This document shows positions 44,760 to 59,454 of a DNA stretch of 64,000 nucleotides, in pieces. How positions within the stretch are numbered: the stretch's first letter is position 1; every line of letters starts with the position of its first letter. Under the pieces are notes generated by a model. The model did no database searches, had not been told where the DNA came from, and saw only the letters and a list, made by a program, of their open reading frames with translations. Made by a program: the position numbers and the translations under genes. Source of the stretch: Bugula neritina (Eukaryota > Bryozoa > Gymnolaemata > Cheilostomatida > Bugulidae); contig CAXIUT010000230.1 of the NCBI GenBank assembly GCA_964035545.1, positions 868,001 to 932,000 on the forward strand, given 5' to 3'.

Positions 44760-47430
44760 TGCAACATACTGAATTACACTGCAACATACTGCAAGATACT
44801 GCAACGTACGGAAATACAGTGTAACTTATTGAAATACACTGCATCATACTGCAACATACTGAGATACACTGGAACATATTGATATACACTGCAACACAAT
44901 GAAATATACTGCAACACACTGAACCATATGGCAACATACCGAAATTTACTGCGACACACTGAAAAATACTGCAACATACGAATTATACTTCAACTGGTGC
45001 AACATACTGAAATACAATGTGACCCACTGAAATACACTGCAACATACTGCAACATACTGCAACATACTGAAATATTGTGCGACACATTGAAATATACTGC
45101 AACATATTGAAATATACTGTAACATACTGCAACATACGGCGGCATACCGAAATATACTGCGACACCTTGAAAAATACTGCAACATACTGAAATATACTGC
45201 AAGTGGTGCAACATACCAAAATACACTGTGACATACTGAAATACACTGTCACATACTGCAAGATACTGCAACGTACGGAAATACAGTGTAACTTATTGAA
45301 TTACACTGCATCATACTGCAACATACTGAGATACACTGGAACATATTGATAAACACTGCAACACATTAAAATATACTGCAACACACTGAACCATATGGCA
45401 ACATACCGAAATTTACTGCGACACACTGAAAAATACTGCAACATACGAATTATACTTCAAGTGGTGCAACATTCTGAAATACAATGTGACACACTGAAAT
45501 ACACTGCAACATACTGCAACATACTGCAACATACTGAAATATTGTGCGACACATTGAAATATACTGCAACATATTGAAATATACTGTAACATACTGCAAC
45601 ATACTAAAATACACTGCAACATACTGAAATACATTGCAATACATTAAAATATACTGCGACATACTGAAACATACTGCAACATGCTGAAATATACTGCAAC
45701 ATACTGAAATACACTATAACGTATTGAAATATACTGCAACATACTGAATTACACTCTAACATACTGAAATATGCTGTAGCATACTGAAATACACTGCAAC
45801 ACACTGAAGTATACTGTAATACACTGAAATGTAATGCAACATACTGAATTATACTGCAACATAGTGCAACATACTGAAATACACTGTGACACACTGAAAT
45901 ACACTGAAACATAATGCAACATACTGCAACATACTGCAACATACTGAAATATTGTGCGACACATTGAAATATACTGCAACATATTGAAATATACTGTAAC
46001 ATACTGCAACATACTAAAATACACTGCAACATACTGAAATACATTGCAATACATTAAAATATACTGCGACATACTGAAACATACTGCAACATGCTGAAAT
46101 ATACTGCAACATACTGAAATACACTATAACATATTGAAATATACTGCAACATACTGAATTACACTCTAACATACTGAAATATGCTGTAGCATACTGAAAT
46201 GCACTGCAACACACTGAAGTATACTGTAATACACTGAAATGTAATGCGACATACATAATTATACTGCAACATAGTGCAACATACTGAAATACACTGTGAC
46301 ACACTGAAATACACTGAAACATAATGCAACATACTGCAACATACTGAAATACACTGTAACATATCGAAATACACTGCAACATACTACAACATACTGCAAC
46401 ACACTGAAATACACCGTAACATATCGAAATACACTGCAACATACTGCAACATACTGAAATACACTGTAACATATTGAATTACACTGCATCATACTGCAAC
46501 ATACTGAAAAACACTGGAACATATTGATATACACTGCAACTCTTTGAAATATACTGCAACACACTGCAACATACGGCAGCATACCGAAATATACTGCGAC
46601 ACCTTGAAAAATACTGCAACATACTGAAATATACTGTAAGTGGTGCAACATACTGAAATACACTGTGACATACTGAAATACACTGCAACATACTGCAAGA
46701 TACTGCAACGTACGAAAATACAGTGTAACTTATTGAATTACACTGCATCATACTGCACCATACTGAGATACACTGGAACATATTGATATACACTGCAACA
46801 CATTAAAATATACTGCAACACACTGAACCATATGGCAACATACCGAAATTTACTGCGACACACTGAAAAATACTGCAACATATTGAAATATACTGTAACA
46901 TACTGCAACATACTAAAATACACTGCAACACATTAAAATATACTGCAACATACTGAAACATACTGCAACATACTGAAATATTGTGCGACACAATAAAATA
47001 TACTGCAACATATTGAAATATACTGTAACATACTGCAACATACTAAAATACACTGCAACACATTAAAACATACTGCAACATACCGAAACATATGGCAACA
47101 TACCGAAATTTACTGCGACACACTGAAAAATACTGCAACATACGAATTATACTTCAAGTGGTGCAACATTCTGAAATACAATGTGACACACTGAAATACA
47201 CTGCAACATACTGCAACACACTAAAAAATTGTGCGACACATTGAAATAGACTGCAACATATTGAAATATACTGTAACATACTGCAACATACTAAAATACA
47301 CTGCAACATACTGAAATACATTGCAACACATTAAAATATACTGCGACATACTGAAACATACTGCAACATGCTGAAATATACTGTAACATACTGAAATACA
47401 CTATAACATATTGAAACATACTGCAACATA
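44760..47430. repeat. Distant copy of the 2812-base unit
   Basis: About 2.65 kb matches 11.45-14.11 kb at an offset of 33316. It includes the box A pair, the internal 410-base duplication (45604-46423) and the gtacgaaaat box B variant near 46714. The match ends near 47431, where gtataacata replaces ctggaacata. Private changes include ctacataatta near 46252. Confidence 0.88.
44928..45471. repeat. Box A pair at 467-base spacing
   Basis: Box A modules start at 44928 and 45395. The first has caactggtgc near 44991 where the rest have caagtggtgc. The phase break keeps its length while its sequence changes. Confidence 0.9.
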
Positions 47431-48481
47431 CTGAATTACAGTATAACATACTGAAATATGCTGTAGCATACTGAAATACACTGCAACACACTGAAGTATA
47501 CTGTAATACACTGAAATGTAATGCAACATACTGAATTATACTGCAACATAGTGCAACATACTGAAATACACTGTGACACACTGAAATACACTGAAACATA
47601 ATGCAACATACTGCAACAAACTGAAATACACTGTAACATACTGCAACATACTGCAACATACTGAAATACACCGTAACATATCGAAATACACTGCAACATA
47701 CTGCAACATACTGAAATGCACCGGAACATAATGGAATACCCTGCAACACATTGAAATATACTGCAACAGACTGAAACATACTGCAACATACTGAAATGTA
47801 ATGTAATATACAGAAATGTACTGTAACATACTGAAATATACTGTAACAGACTGAAATATACTCTAACATACCGAAATACACTGTAACATACTGAAATATA
47901 CTGCAACATACTGCAACATACTGAATTACACCTGAACATAATGAAATACACTGCAACACATTCAAATATACTGCAACATATCGAAATGAATGGTAAACTA
48001 GTGTAATATACTGTAACATAATGAAACATACCGGAACATACTGCAAAGTATTAAAGTATAGTGTAACACACTGAAATATACGGCAACATACCGAAATATA
48101 CTGCAACACGTTGAAAAATATTGCAACATACTGAAATATACTGCAACATACTGCAACATACTTAAATACACTGCAACACATTAAAATATACTGCAACATA
48201 CTGAAACATACTGCAACATACTGAAATAATGTGCGACACAATAAAATATACTGCAACATATTGTAATATACTGTAACATACTGCAACATACTAAAATACA
48301 CTGCAACACATTAAAATATACTGCAACATACTGAAACATACTGCAACATACTGAAACACACTGTGACACACTGAAATACACTACAACATACTGCAACATA
48401 CTGAAATACACTGTAACATTATGAATTACACTGCATCATACTGCAACATACTGAAAAACACTGGAACATATTAATATACTT
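47431..48481. repeat. E-to-D module segment
   Basis: Satellite only. Box E is at 47718 and box D at 47988 (270 bases apart). The segment from about 47.29 to 48.3 kb matches 60.945-61.955 kb at an offset of 13654 for much of its length. Confidence 0.83.
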
Positions 48482-50032
48482 TGCAACTCTTTGAAATATA
48501 CTGCAACACACTGCAACATACGGCAGCATACCGAAATATGCTGTGACACCTTGAAAAATACTGCAACATACTGAGATATACTGCAAGTGGTGCAACATAC
48601 TGAAATACACTGTGACATACTGAAATACACTGCAACATACTGCAAGATACTGCAACGTACGGAAATACAGTGTAACTTATTGAATTACACTGCATCATAC
48701 TGCAACATACTGAGATACACTGGAACATATTGATATACACTGCAACACATTGAAATATACTGCAACACACTGAACCATATGGCAACATACCGAAATTTAC
48801 TGCGACACACTGAAAAATACTGCAACATATTGAAATATACTGTAACATACTGCAACATACTAAATTACACTGCAACACAATAAAATATACTGCAACATAC
48901 TGAAACATCCTGCAACATACTGAAATATTGTGCGACGCAATAAAATATACTGCAACATATTGAAATATACTGTAGCATACTGCAACATACTAAAATACAC
49001 TGCAACACATTAAAACATACTGCAACATACTGAAACATACTGCAACATACTGAAATACACTGTGACACACTGAAATACACTACAACATACTGCAACATAC
49101 TTAAATACACTGGAACATATTGAAATACACTGCGACACATTGAAACATACTGCAACATACTGAAATATACTGCAAAATACTGCAACATACTGAAACAGAC
49201 TGTGACATACTGAAATACACTGCAACATACTGCAAGATACCGCAACCTACTGAAATACACTGTAACATATTGAAATACACTGCATCATACTGCAACATAC
49301 TGAATTACACTGGAACATATTGATATACACTGCAACACATTGAAATATACTGCAACACACTGAAACATACGGCAATATACCAAAATATACTGCGACACCT
49401 TGAAAAATATTGCAACATACGAAATATACTGCAAGTGGTGCAACATACTGAAATACACTGTGACATACTGAAATACACTGCAACATACTGCAAGATACTG
49501 CAACGTACGGAAATACAGTGTAACTTATTGAATTACACTGCATCATACTGCAACATACTGAGATACACTGGAACATATTGATATACACTGCAACACATTG
49601 AAATATACTGCATCACACTGAATTATATGGCAACATACCGAAATTTACTGCGACACACTGAAAAATACTGCAACATACGAATTATACTTCAAGTGGTGCA
49701 ACATACTGAAATACAATGTGACACACTGAAAGACACTGCAACATACTGCAACATACTGCAACATACTGAAATATTGTGCGACACATTGAAATATACTGCA
49801 ACATATTGAAATATACTGTAACATACTGCAACATACTAAAATACACTGCAACATACTGAAATACATTGCAACACATTAAAATATACTGCGACATACTGAA
49901 ACATACTGCAATATGCTGAAATATACTGCAACATACTGAAATACACTATAACGTATTGAAATATACTGCAACATACTGAATTACACTCTAACATACTGAA
50001 ATATGCTGTAGCATACTGAAATACACTGCAAC
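48482..50032. repeat. 1.55 kb block, copy 1 (offset 8365)
   Basis: Matches 56847-58397 at a constant offset of 8365. It contains box A at 49627, preceded by gaattatatgg where most copies have gaaccatatgg, a variant shared with the partner at 57992. Phase counting holds over the 8.4 kb between the copies: twenty-one nine-mers and two eight-mers remove 25 bases, and 8390 minus 25 is 8365. Confidence 0.88.
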
Positions 50033-52740
50033 ACACTGAAGTATACTGTAATACACTGAAATGTAATGCAACATACTGAATTATACTGCAACATAGTGCA
50101 ACATACTGAAATACACTGTGACACACTGAAATACACTGCAACATACTGCAACACACTAAAAAATTGTGCGACACATTGAAATAGACTGCAACATATTGAA
50201 ATATACTGTAACATACTGCAACATACTAAAATACACTGCAACATACTGAAATACATTGCAACACATTAAAATATACTGCGACATACTGAAACATACTGCA
50301 ACATGCTGAAATATACTCTAACATACTGAAATACACTATAACATATTGAAACATACTGCAACATACTGAATTACAGTATAACATACTGAAATATGCTGTA
50401 GCATACTGAAATACACTGCAACACACTGAAGTATACTGTAATACACTGAAATGTAATGCAACATACTGAATTATACTGCAACATAGTGCAACATACTGAA
50501 ATACACTGTGACACACTGAAATACACTGAAACATAATGCAACATACTGCAACATACTGAAATACACTGTAACATACTGCAACATACTGCAACATACTGAA
50601 ATACACCGTAACATATCGAAATACACTGCAACATACTGAAATGCACCGGAACATAATGGAATACCCTGCAACACATTGAAATATACTGCAACAGACTGAA
50701 ACATACTGCAACATACTGAAATGTAATGTAATATACAGAAATGTACTGTAACATACTGAAATATACTGTAACAGACTGAAATATACTCTAACATACCGAA
50801 ATACACTGTAACATACTGAAATATACTGCAACATACTGCAACATACTGAATTACACCTGAACATAACGAAATACACTGCAACACATTGAAATATACTGCA
50901 ACATATCGAAATGAATGGTAAACTAGTGTAATATACTGTAACATAATGAAACATACCGGAACATGCTGCAAAGTATTAAAGTATAGTGTAACACACTGAA
51001 ATATACGGCAACATACCGAAATATACTGCAACACGTTGAAAAATATTGCAATACTGAAATATACTGCAACATACTGCGACATACTGAAATACACTGCAAC
51101 ACATTAAAATATACTGCGACATACTGAAACATACTGCAACATACTGAAATAATGTGCGACACAATAAAATATACTGCAACATGTTGTAATATACTGTAAC
51201 ATACTGCAACATACTAAAATACACTGCAACACATTAAAATATACTGCAACATACTGAAACATACTGCAACATACTGAAACACACTGTGACACACTGAAAT
51301 ACACTACAACATACTGCAACATACTGAAATACACTGGAACATATTGAAATACACTGCGACACATTGAAACATACTGCAACATACTGAAATATACTGCAAG
51401 ATACCGCAACATACTGAAACAGACTGTGACATACTGAAATACACTGCAACATACTGCAAGATACCGCAACCTACTGAAATACACTGTAACATATTGAAAT
51501 ACACTGCATCATACTGCAACATACTGAATTACACTGGAACATATTGATATACACTGCAACACATTGAAATATACTGCAACACACTGAAACATACGGCAAT
51601 ATACCAAAATATACTGCGACACCTTGAAAAATACTGCAACATACGAAATATACTGCAAGTGGTGCAACATACTGAAATACAATGTGACAGACTGAAATAC
51701 ACTGCAACATACTGCAACATACTGCAACATACTGAAACACACTGTAACATATTGAATTACACTGCATCATACTGCAACATACTGAAAAACACTGGAACAT
51801 ATTGATATACACAGCAACTCATTGAAATATACTGCAACACACTGAACCATATGGCAACATACCGAAATTTACTGCGACACACTGAAAAATACTGCAACAT
51901 ACGAATTATACTTCAAGTGGTGCGACATACTGAAATATAATGTGACCCACTGAAATACACTGCAACATACTGCAAGATACTGCAACATACTGAAATATTG
52001 TGCGACACATTGAAATATACTGCAACATATTGAAATATACTGTAACATACTGCAACATACTGAAATACACTGTAACATATTGAATTACACTGCATCATAC
52101 TGCAACATACTGAAAAACACTGGAACATATTAATATACACTGCAACTCTTTGAGATATACTGCAACACACTGCAACATACGGCAGCATACCGAAATATGC
52201 TGCGACACCTTGAAAAATACTGCAACATACTGAGATATACTGCAAGTGGTGCAACATACTGAAATACACTGTGACATACTGAAATACACTGCAACATACT
52301 GCAAGATACCGCAACGTACGGAAATACAGTGTAACTTATTGAATTACACTGCATCATACTGCAACATACTGAGATACACTGGAACATATTGATATACACT
52401 GCAACACATTGAAATATACTGCAACACACTGAACCATATGGCAACATACCGAAATTTACTGCGACACACTGAAAAATACTGCAACATATTGAAATATACT
52501 GTAACATACTGCAACATACTAAATTACACTGCAACACATTAAAATATACTGCAACATACTGAAACATACTGCAACATACTGAAATATTGTGCGACGCAAT
52601 AAAATATACTGACATATTGAAATATACTGTAGCATACTGCAACATACTAAAATACACTGCAACACATTAAAACATACTGCAACATACTGAAACATACTGC
52701 AACATACTGAAATACACTGTGACACACTGAAATACACTAC
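50033..52740. repeat. Mosaic segment with two eight-base units
   Basis: Satellite only. It contains box E at 50643, box D at 50913 and box A at 51851. Two eight-base units, ttgcaata at 51046-51053 and ctgacata at 52609-52616, are the only such units I noticed in the window. The 51.1-51.5 kb part matches 61.8-62.25 kb at an offset of 10731. Confidence 0.82.
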
Positions 52741-53800
52741 AACATACTGCAACATACTGCAATACATTGCAACACATTAAAATATACTGCGACATACTGA
52801 AACATACTGCAACATGCTGAAATATACTGCAACATACTGAAATACACTATAACGTATTGAAATATACTGCAACATACTGAATTACACTCTAACATACTGA
52901 AATATGCTGTAGCATACTGAAATACACTGCAACACACTGAAGTATACTGTAATACACTGAAATGTAATGCAACATACTGAATTATACTGCAACATAGTGC
53001 AACATACTGAAATACACTGTGACACACTGAAATACACTGAAACATAATGCAACATACTGCAACATACTGAAATACACTGTAACATATCGAAATCCACTGC
53101 AACATACTGCAACATACTGCAACATACTGAAATACACCGTAACATATCGAAATACACTGCAACATACTGCAACATACTGAAATGCACCGGAACATAATGG
53201 AATACCCTACAACACATTGAAATATACTGCAACAGACTGAAACATAAGGTAACACAATGAAGTATACTGCGACACATTAAAATATACTGCAACATACTGA
53301 AATATACTGCAACATACTGAAATGTAATGTAATATACAGAAATGTACTGTAACATACTGAAATATACGGTAACAGACTGAAATATACTCTAACATACCGA
53401 AATACACTGTAACATACTGAAATATACTGCAACATACTGCAACATACTGAATTACACTTGAACGTAATGAAATACACTGCAACACATTGAAATATACTGC
53501 AACATATCGAAATGAATGGTAAACTAGTGTAATATACTGTAACATAATGAAACATACCGGAACATACTGCAACGTAATAAAGTATAGTGTAAAACACTGA
53601 AATATGCGGCAACATACCGAAATATACTGCAACACGTTGAAAAATATTGCAACATACTGAAATATACTGCAACACACTGCAACATACTGAAATACACCGG
53701 AACATATTGAACTACACTGCAACACTCTGAAATATACTGCAACACACTGAAACCTACGGCAACATACCGAAGTAAACTGCGACACGTTGAAAATTACTGC
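52741..53800. repeat. Long-form E-to-D module (330-base spacing)
   Basis: Box E at 53184 and box D at 53514 are 330 bases apart, as at 5716/6046, with the six extra units beginning gaaacataaggtaacacaat. Other complete E-to-D modules have 270 or 250 bases. This ties the segment to the 5-6 kb subfamily. It also carries cggtaacaga near 53367. Confidence 0.87.
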
Positions 53801-56590
53801 AACATACTGAAATATACTGCGACGCCTTAAAATATACTGCAACATACTGGAATAGACTGCAAGTGGTGCAACATACTGAAATACACTGTAACACACTGAA
53901 ATACACTGCAACATACTGCAACATACTGCAACATACTGAAATATTGTGCGACACATTAAAACATACTGCAACATATTGAAATATACTGTAACATACTGCA
54001 ACATACTAAAATACACTGCAACACATTAAAATCTACTGCAACATACTGAAACATACTGCAACATACTGAAATACACTGTGACACACTGAAATACACTGCA
54101 ACATACAGCAACATACTGCAACATACTGAATTACACTGGAACATATTGATATACACTGCAACACATTGAAATATACTGCAACACACTGAACCATATGGCA
54201 ACATACCGAAATTTACTGCGACACACTGAAAAATACTGCAACATACGAATTATACTTCAAGTGGTGCAACATACTGAAATACAATGTGACACACTGAAAT
54301 ACACTGCAACATACTGCAACATACTGCAACATACTGAAATATTGTGCGACACATTGAAATATACTGCAACATATTGAAATATACTGTAACATACTGCAAC
54401 ATACTAAAATACACTGCAACATACTGAAATACATTGCAACACATTAAAATATACTGCGACATACTGAAACATACCGCAACATGCTGAAATATACTGCAAC
54501 ATACTGAAATACACTACAACATATTGAAATATACTGCAACGTACTGAATTACACTCTAACATACTGAAATATGCTGTAGCATACTGAAATACACTGCAAC
54601 ACACTGAAGTATACTGTAATACACTGAAATGTAATGCAACATACTGAATTATACTGCAACATAGTGCAACATACTGAAATACACTACAACGTACTGCAAC
54701 ATACTGAAATACACTGGAACATATTGAAAAACACTGCGAAACATTGAAACATACTGCAACATACTGAAATATACTGCAAGAAACTGCAACATACTGAAAC
54801 AGACTGTGACATACTGAAATACACTGCAACGTACTGCAAGATACCGCAACCCACTGAAATACACTGTAATGTACTGAAATACACTGCATCATACTGCAAC
54901 ATACTGAATTACACTGGAACATATTGATATACACTGCAACACATTGAAATATAATGCAACACACTGACACATACGGCAATATACCGAAATATACTGCGAC
55001 ACCTTGAAAAATACTGCAACATACGAAATATACTGCAAGTGGTGCAACATACTGAAATACAATGTGACACACTGGAATACACTGCAACATACTGCAACAT
55101 ACTGCAACATACTGAAATACACTGTAACATATTGAAATACACTGCATCATACTGCAACATACTGAAAAACACTGGAACATATTGATATACACTGCAACTC
55201 ATTGAAATATACCGCAACACACTGCAACATACGGCAGCATACCGAAATTTACTGCGACACACTGAAAAATACTGCAACATACTGAAATATACTGCAAGTG
55301 GTGCAACATACTGAAATACACTGTGACATACTGAAATACACTGCAACATTCTGCAAGATATTGCAACATACGCAAATACAGCGTAACTTATTGAATTACA
55401 CTGCATCATACTGCAACATACTGAGATACACTGGAACATATTGATATACACTGCAACACATTGAAATATACTGCAACACACTGAACCATATGGCAACATA
55501 CCGAAATTTACTGCGACACACTAAAAAATACTGCAACATACGAATTATACTTCAAGTGGTGCAACATACTGAAATACAATGTGACACACTGAAATACACT
55601 GCAACATACTGCAACATACTGCAACATACTGAAATATTGTGCGACACATTGAAATATACTGCAACATATTGAAATATACTGTAACATACTGCAACATACT
55701 AAAATAGACTGCAACATACTGAAATACATTGCAACACATCAAAATATACTGCGACATACTGAAACATACTGCAACATGCTGAAATATACTGCAACATACT
55801 GAAATACACTATAACATATTGAAATATACTGCAACATACTGAATTACACTCTAACATACTGAAATATGCTGTAGCATACTGAAATACACTGCAACACACT
55901 GAAGTATACTGTAATACACTGAAATGTGATGCAACATACAGAACTATACTGCAACATAGTGCAACATACTGAAATACACTACAACAAACTGCAACATACT
56001 GAAATACACTGGAACATATTGAAATAGGCTGCGACACATTGAAACATACTGCAACATACTGAAATACACTGTGACACATTGAAATACACTGCAACATACT
56101 GCAACATACTGCAACATACTGAAATACATTGCAACACATTAAAATATACTGCAACATACTGAAACATACTGCAACATACTGAAATATACTGCAACACACT
56201 GAAACATACGGCAACATACCGAAATAAACTGCGACACGTTGAAAATTACTGCAACATACTGAAATATACTGCGACGCCTTAAAATATACTGCAACATACT
56301 GAAATAGACTGCAAGTGGTGCAACATACTGAAATACACTGTGACACACTGAAATACACTGCAACATACTGCAACATACTGCAACATACTGAAATATTGTG
56401 CAACACATTAAAATATACTGCAACATACTGAAACGTACTGCAACATACTGAAATACACTGTGACACACTGAAATACACTGCAACATACTGCAACATACTG
56501 CAACATACTGAATTACACTGCAACATATTGATATACACTGCAACACATTGAAATATACTGCAACACACTGAACAATATGGCAACATACCA
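53801..56590. repeat. Segment related to the left 5 kb of the window
   Basis: Satellite only. Box A starts at 54195, 55490 and 56577. Blocks match 2413-2730 (offset 51543) and 3146-3740 (offset 51743), and 55.94-56.2 kb matches 4.66-4.9 kb. Units such as ctgcgacgcc and cgttgaaaat near 53790-53830 and 56235-56275 are shared with 1.3 and 4.0 kb and rare elsewhere. Confidence 0.82.
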
Positions 56591-56846
56591 AAATTTACTG
56601 CGACACACTGAAAAATACTGCAACATACGAATTATACTTCAAGTGGTGCAACATACTGAAATACAATGTGACACACTGAAATACACTGCAACATACTGCA
56701 ACATACTGCAACACACTGAAATACACCATAACATATCGAAATACACTGCAACATACTGCAACATACTGAAATACACTGTAACATATTGAAATACACTGCA
56801 TCATACTGCAACATACTGACATACACTGGAACATAATGATATACAC

Positions 56847-58397
56847 TGCAACTCTTTGAAATATACTGCAACACACTGCAACATACGGCAGCATACCGAA
56901 ATATGCTGCGACACCTTGAAAAATACTGCAACATACTGAGATATACTGCAAGTGGTGCAACATACTGAAATACACTGTGACATACTGAAATACACTGCAA
57001 CATACTGCAAGATACTGCAACGTACGGAAATACAGTGTAACTTATTGAATTACACTGCATCATACTGCAACATACTGAGATACACTGGAACATATTGATA
57101 TACACTGCAACACATTGAAATATACTGCAACACACTGAACCATATGGCAACATACCGAAATTTACTGCGACACACTGAAAAATACTGCAACATATTGAAA
57201 TATACTGTAACATACTGCAACATACTAAATTACACTGCAACACATTAAAATATACTGCAACATACTGAAACATACTGCAACATACTGAAATATTGTGCGA
57301 CGCAATAAAATATACTGCAACATATTGAAATATACTGTAGCATACTGCAACATACTAAAATACACTGCAACACATTAAAACATACTGCAACATACTGAAA
57401 CATACTGCAACATACTGAAATACACTGTGACACACTGAAATACACTACAACATACTGCAACATACTTAAATACACTGGAACATATTGAAATACACTGCGA
57501 CACATTGAAACATACTGCAACATACTGAAATATACTGCAAAATACTGCAACATACTGAAACAGACTGTGACATACTGAAATACACTGCAACATACTGCAA
57601 GATACCGCAACCTACTGAAATACACTGTAACATATTGAAATACACTGCATCATACTGCAACATACTGAATTACACTGGAACATATTGATATACACTGCAA
57701 CACATTGAAATATACTGCAACACACTGAAACATACGGCAATATACCAAAATATACTGCGACACCTTGAAAAATACTGCAACATACGAAATATACTGCAAG
57801 TGGTGCAACATACTGAAATACACTGTGACATACTGAAATACACTGCAACATACTGCAAGATACTGCAACGTACGGAAATACAGTGTGACTTATTGAATTA
57901 CACTGCATCATACTGCAACATACTGAGATACACTGGAACATATTGATATACACTGCAACACATTGAAATATACTGCATCACACTGAATTATATGGCAACA
58001 TACCGAAATTTACTGCGACACACTGAAAAATACTGCAACCTACGAATTATACTTCAAGTGGTGCAACATACTGAAATACAATGTGACACACTGAAATAAA
58101 CTGCAACATACTGCAACATACTGCAACATACTGAAATATTGTGCGACACATTGAAATATACTGCAACATATTGAAATATACTGTAACATACTGCAACATA
58201 CTAAAATACACTGCAACATACTGAAATACATTGCAACACATTAAAATATACTGCGACATACTGAAACATACTGCAACATGCTGAAATATACTGCAACATA
58301 CTGAAATACACTATAACGTATTGAAATATACTGCAACATACTGAATTACACTCTAACATACTGAAATATGCTGTAGCATACTGAAATACACTGCAAC
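56847..58397. repeat. 1.55 kb block, copy 2 (offset 8365)
   Basis: Partner of 48482-50032. It differs at isolated bases, for example ctgtgactta near 57888 against ctgtaactta near 49523, and caacctacg near 58036 in box A where the partner has caacatacg. It ends near 58397, where ctgcaacatg joins ctgcaacacactaaaa. Confidence 0.88.
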
Positions 58398-59454
58398 ATG
58401 CTGCAACACACTAAAAAATTGTGCGACACATTGAAATAGACTGCAACATATTGAAATATACTGTAACATACTGCAACATACTAAAATACACTGCAACATA
58501 CTGAAATACATTGCAACACATTAAAATATACTGCGACATACTGAAACATACTGCAACATGCTGAAATATACTGTAACATACTGAAATACACTATAACATA
58601 TTGAAACATACTGCAACATACTGAATTACAGTATAACATACTGAAATATGCTGTAGCATACTGAAATACACTGCAACACACTGAAGTATACTGTAATACA
58701 CTGAAATGTAATGCAACATACTGAATTATACTGCAACATAGTGCAACATACTGAAATACACTGTGACACACTGAAATACACTGAAACATAATGCAACATA
58801 CAGCAACATACTGAAATACACTGTAACATACTGCAACATACTGCAACATACTGAAATACACCGTAACATATCGAAATACACTGCAACATACTGCAACATA
58901 CTGAAATGCACCGGAACATAATGGAATACCCTGCAACACATTGAAATATACTGCAACAGACTGAAACATACTGCAACATACTGAAATGTAATGTAATATA
59001 CAGAAATGTACTGTAACATACTGAAATATACTGTAACAGACTGAAATATACTGCAACATACTGAAATGTAATGTAATATACAGAAATGTACTGTAACATA
59101 CTGAAATATACGGTAACAGACTGAAATATACTCTAACATACCGAAATACACTGTAACATACTGAAATACAATGTGACAGACTGAAATACACTGCAACATA
59201 CTGCAACATACTGCAACATACTGAAACACACTGTATTATATTGAATTACACTGCATGATACTGCAACATACTGAAAAACACTGGAACATATTGATATACA
59301 CAGCAACTCATTGAAATATACTGCAACACACTGCAACATACAGCAGCATACCGAAAAATACTGCGACACCTTGAAAAATACTGCAACATACTGAAATATA
59401 CTGTGACACACTGAAATACACTGCAACATACTGCAAGATACTGCAACGTACGGA
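58398..59454. repeat. Chimeric E module with 80-base duplication
   Basis: Box E is at 58908, but no box D follows. The stretch gaaatgtaatgtaatatac occurs twice, 80 bases apart (near 58983 and 59063). The first copy continues ctgtaacaga as in the 270-base modules, the second cggtaacaga as at 53367. A one-base-short unit, cggaataca, lies at 59451-59459. Confidence 0.85.
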
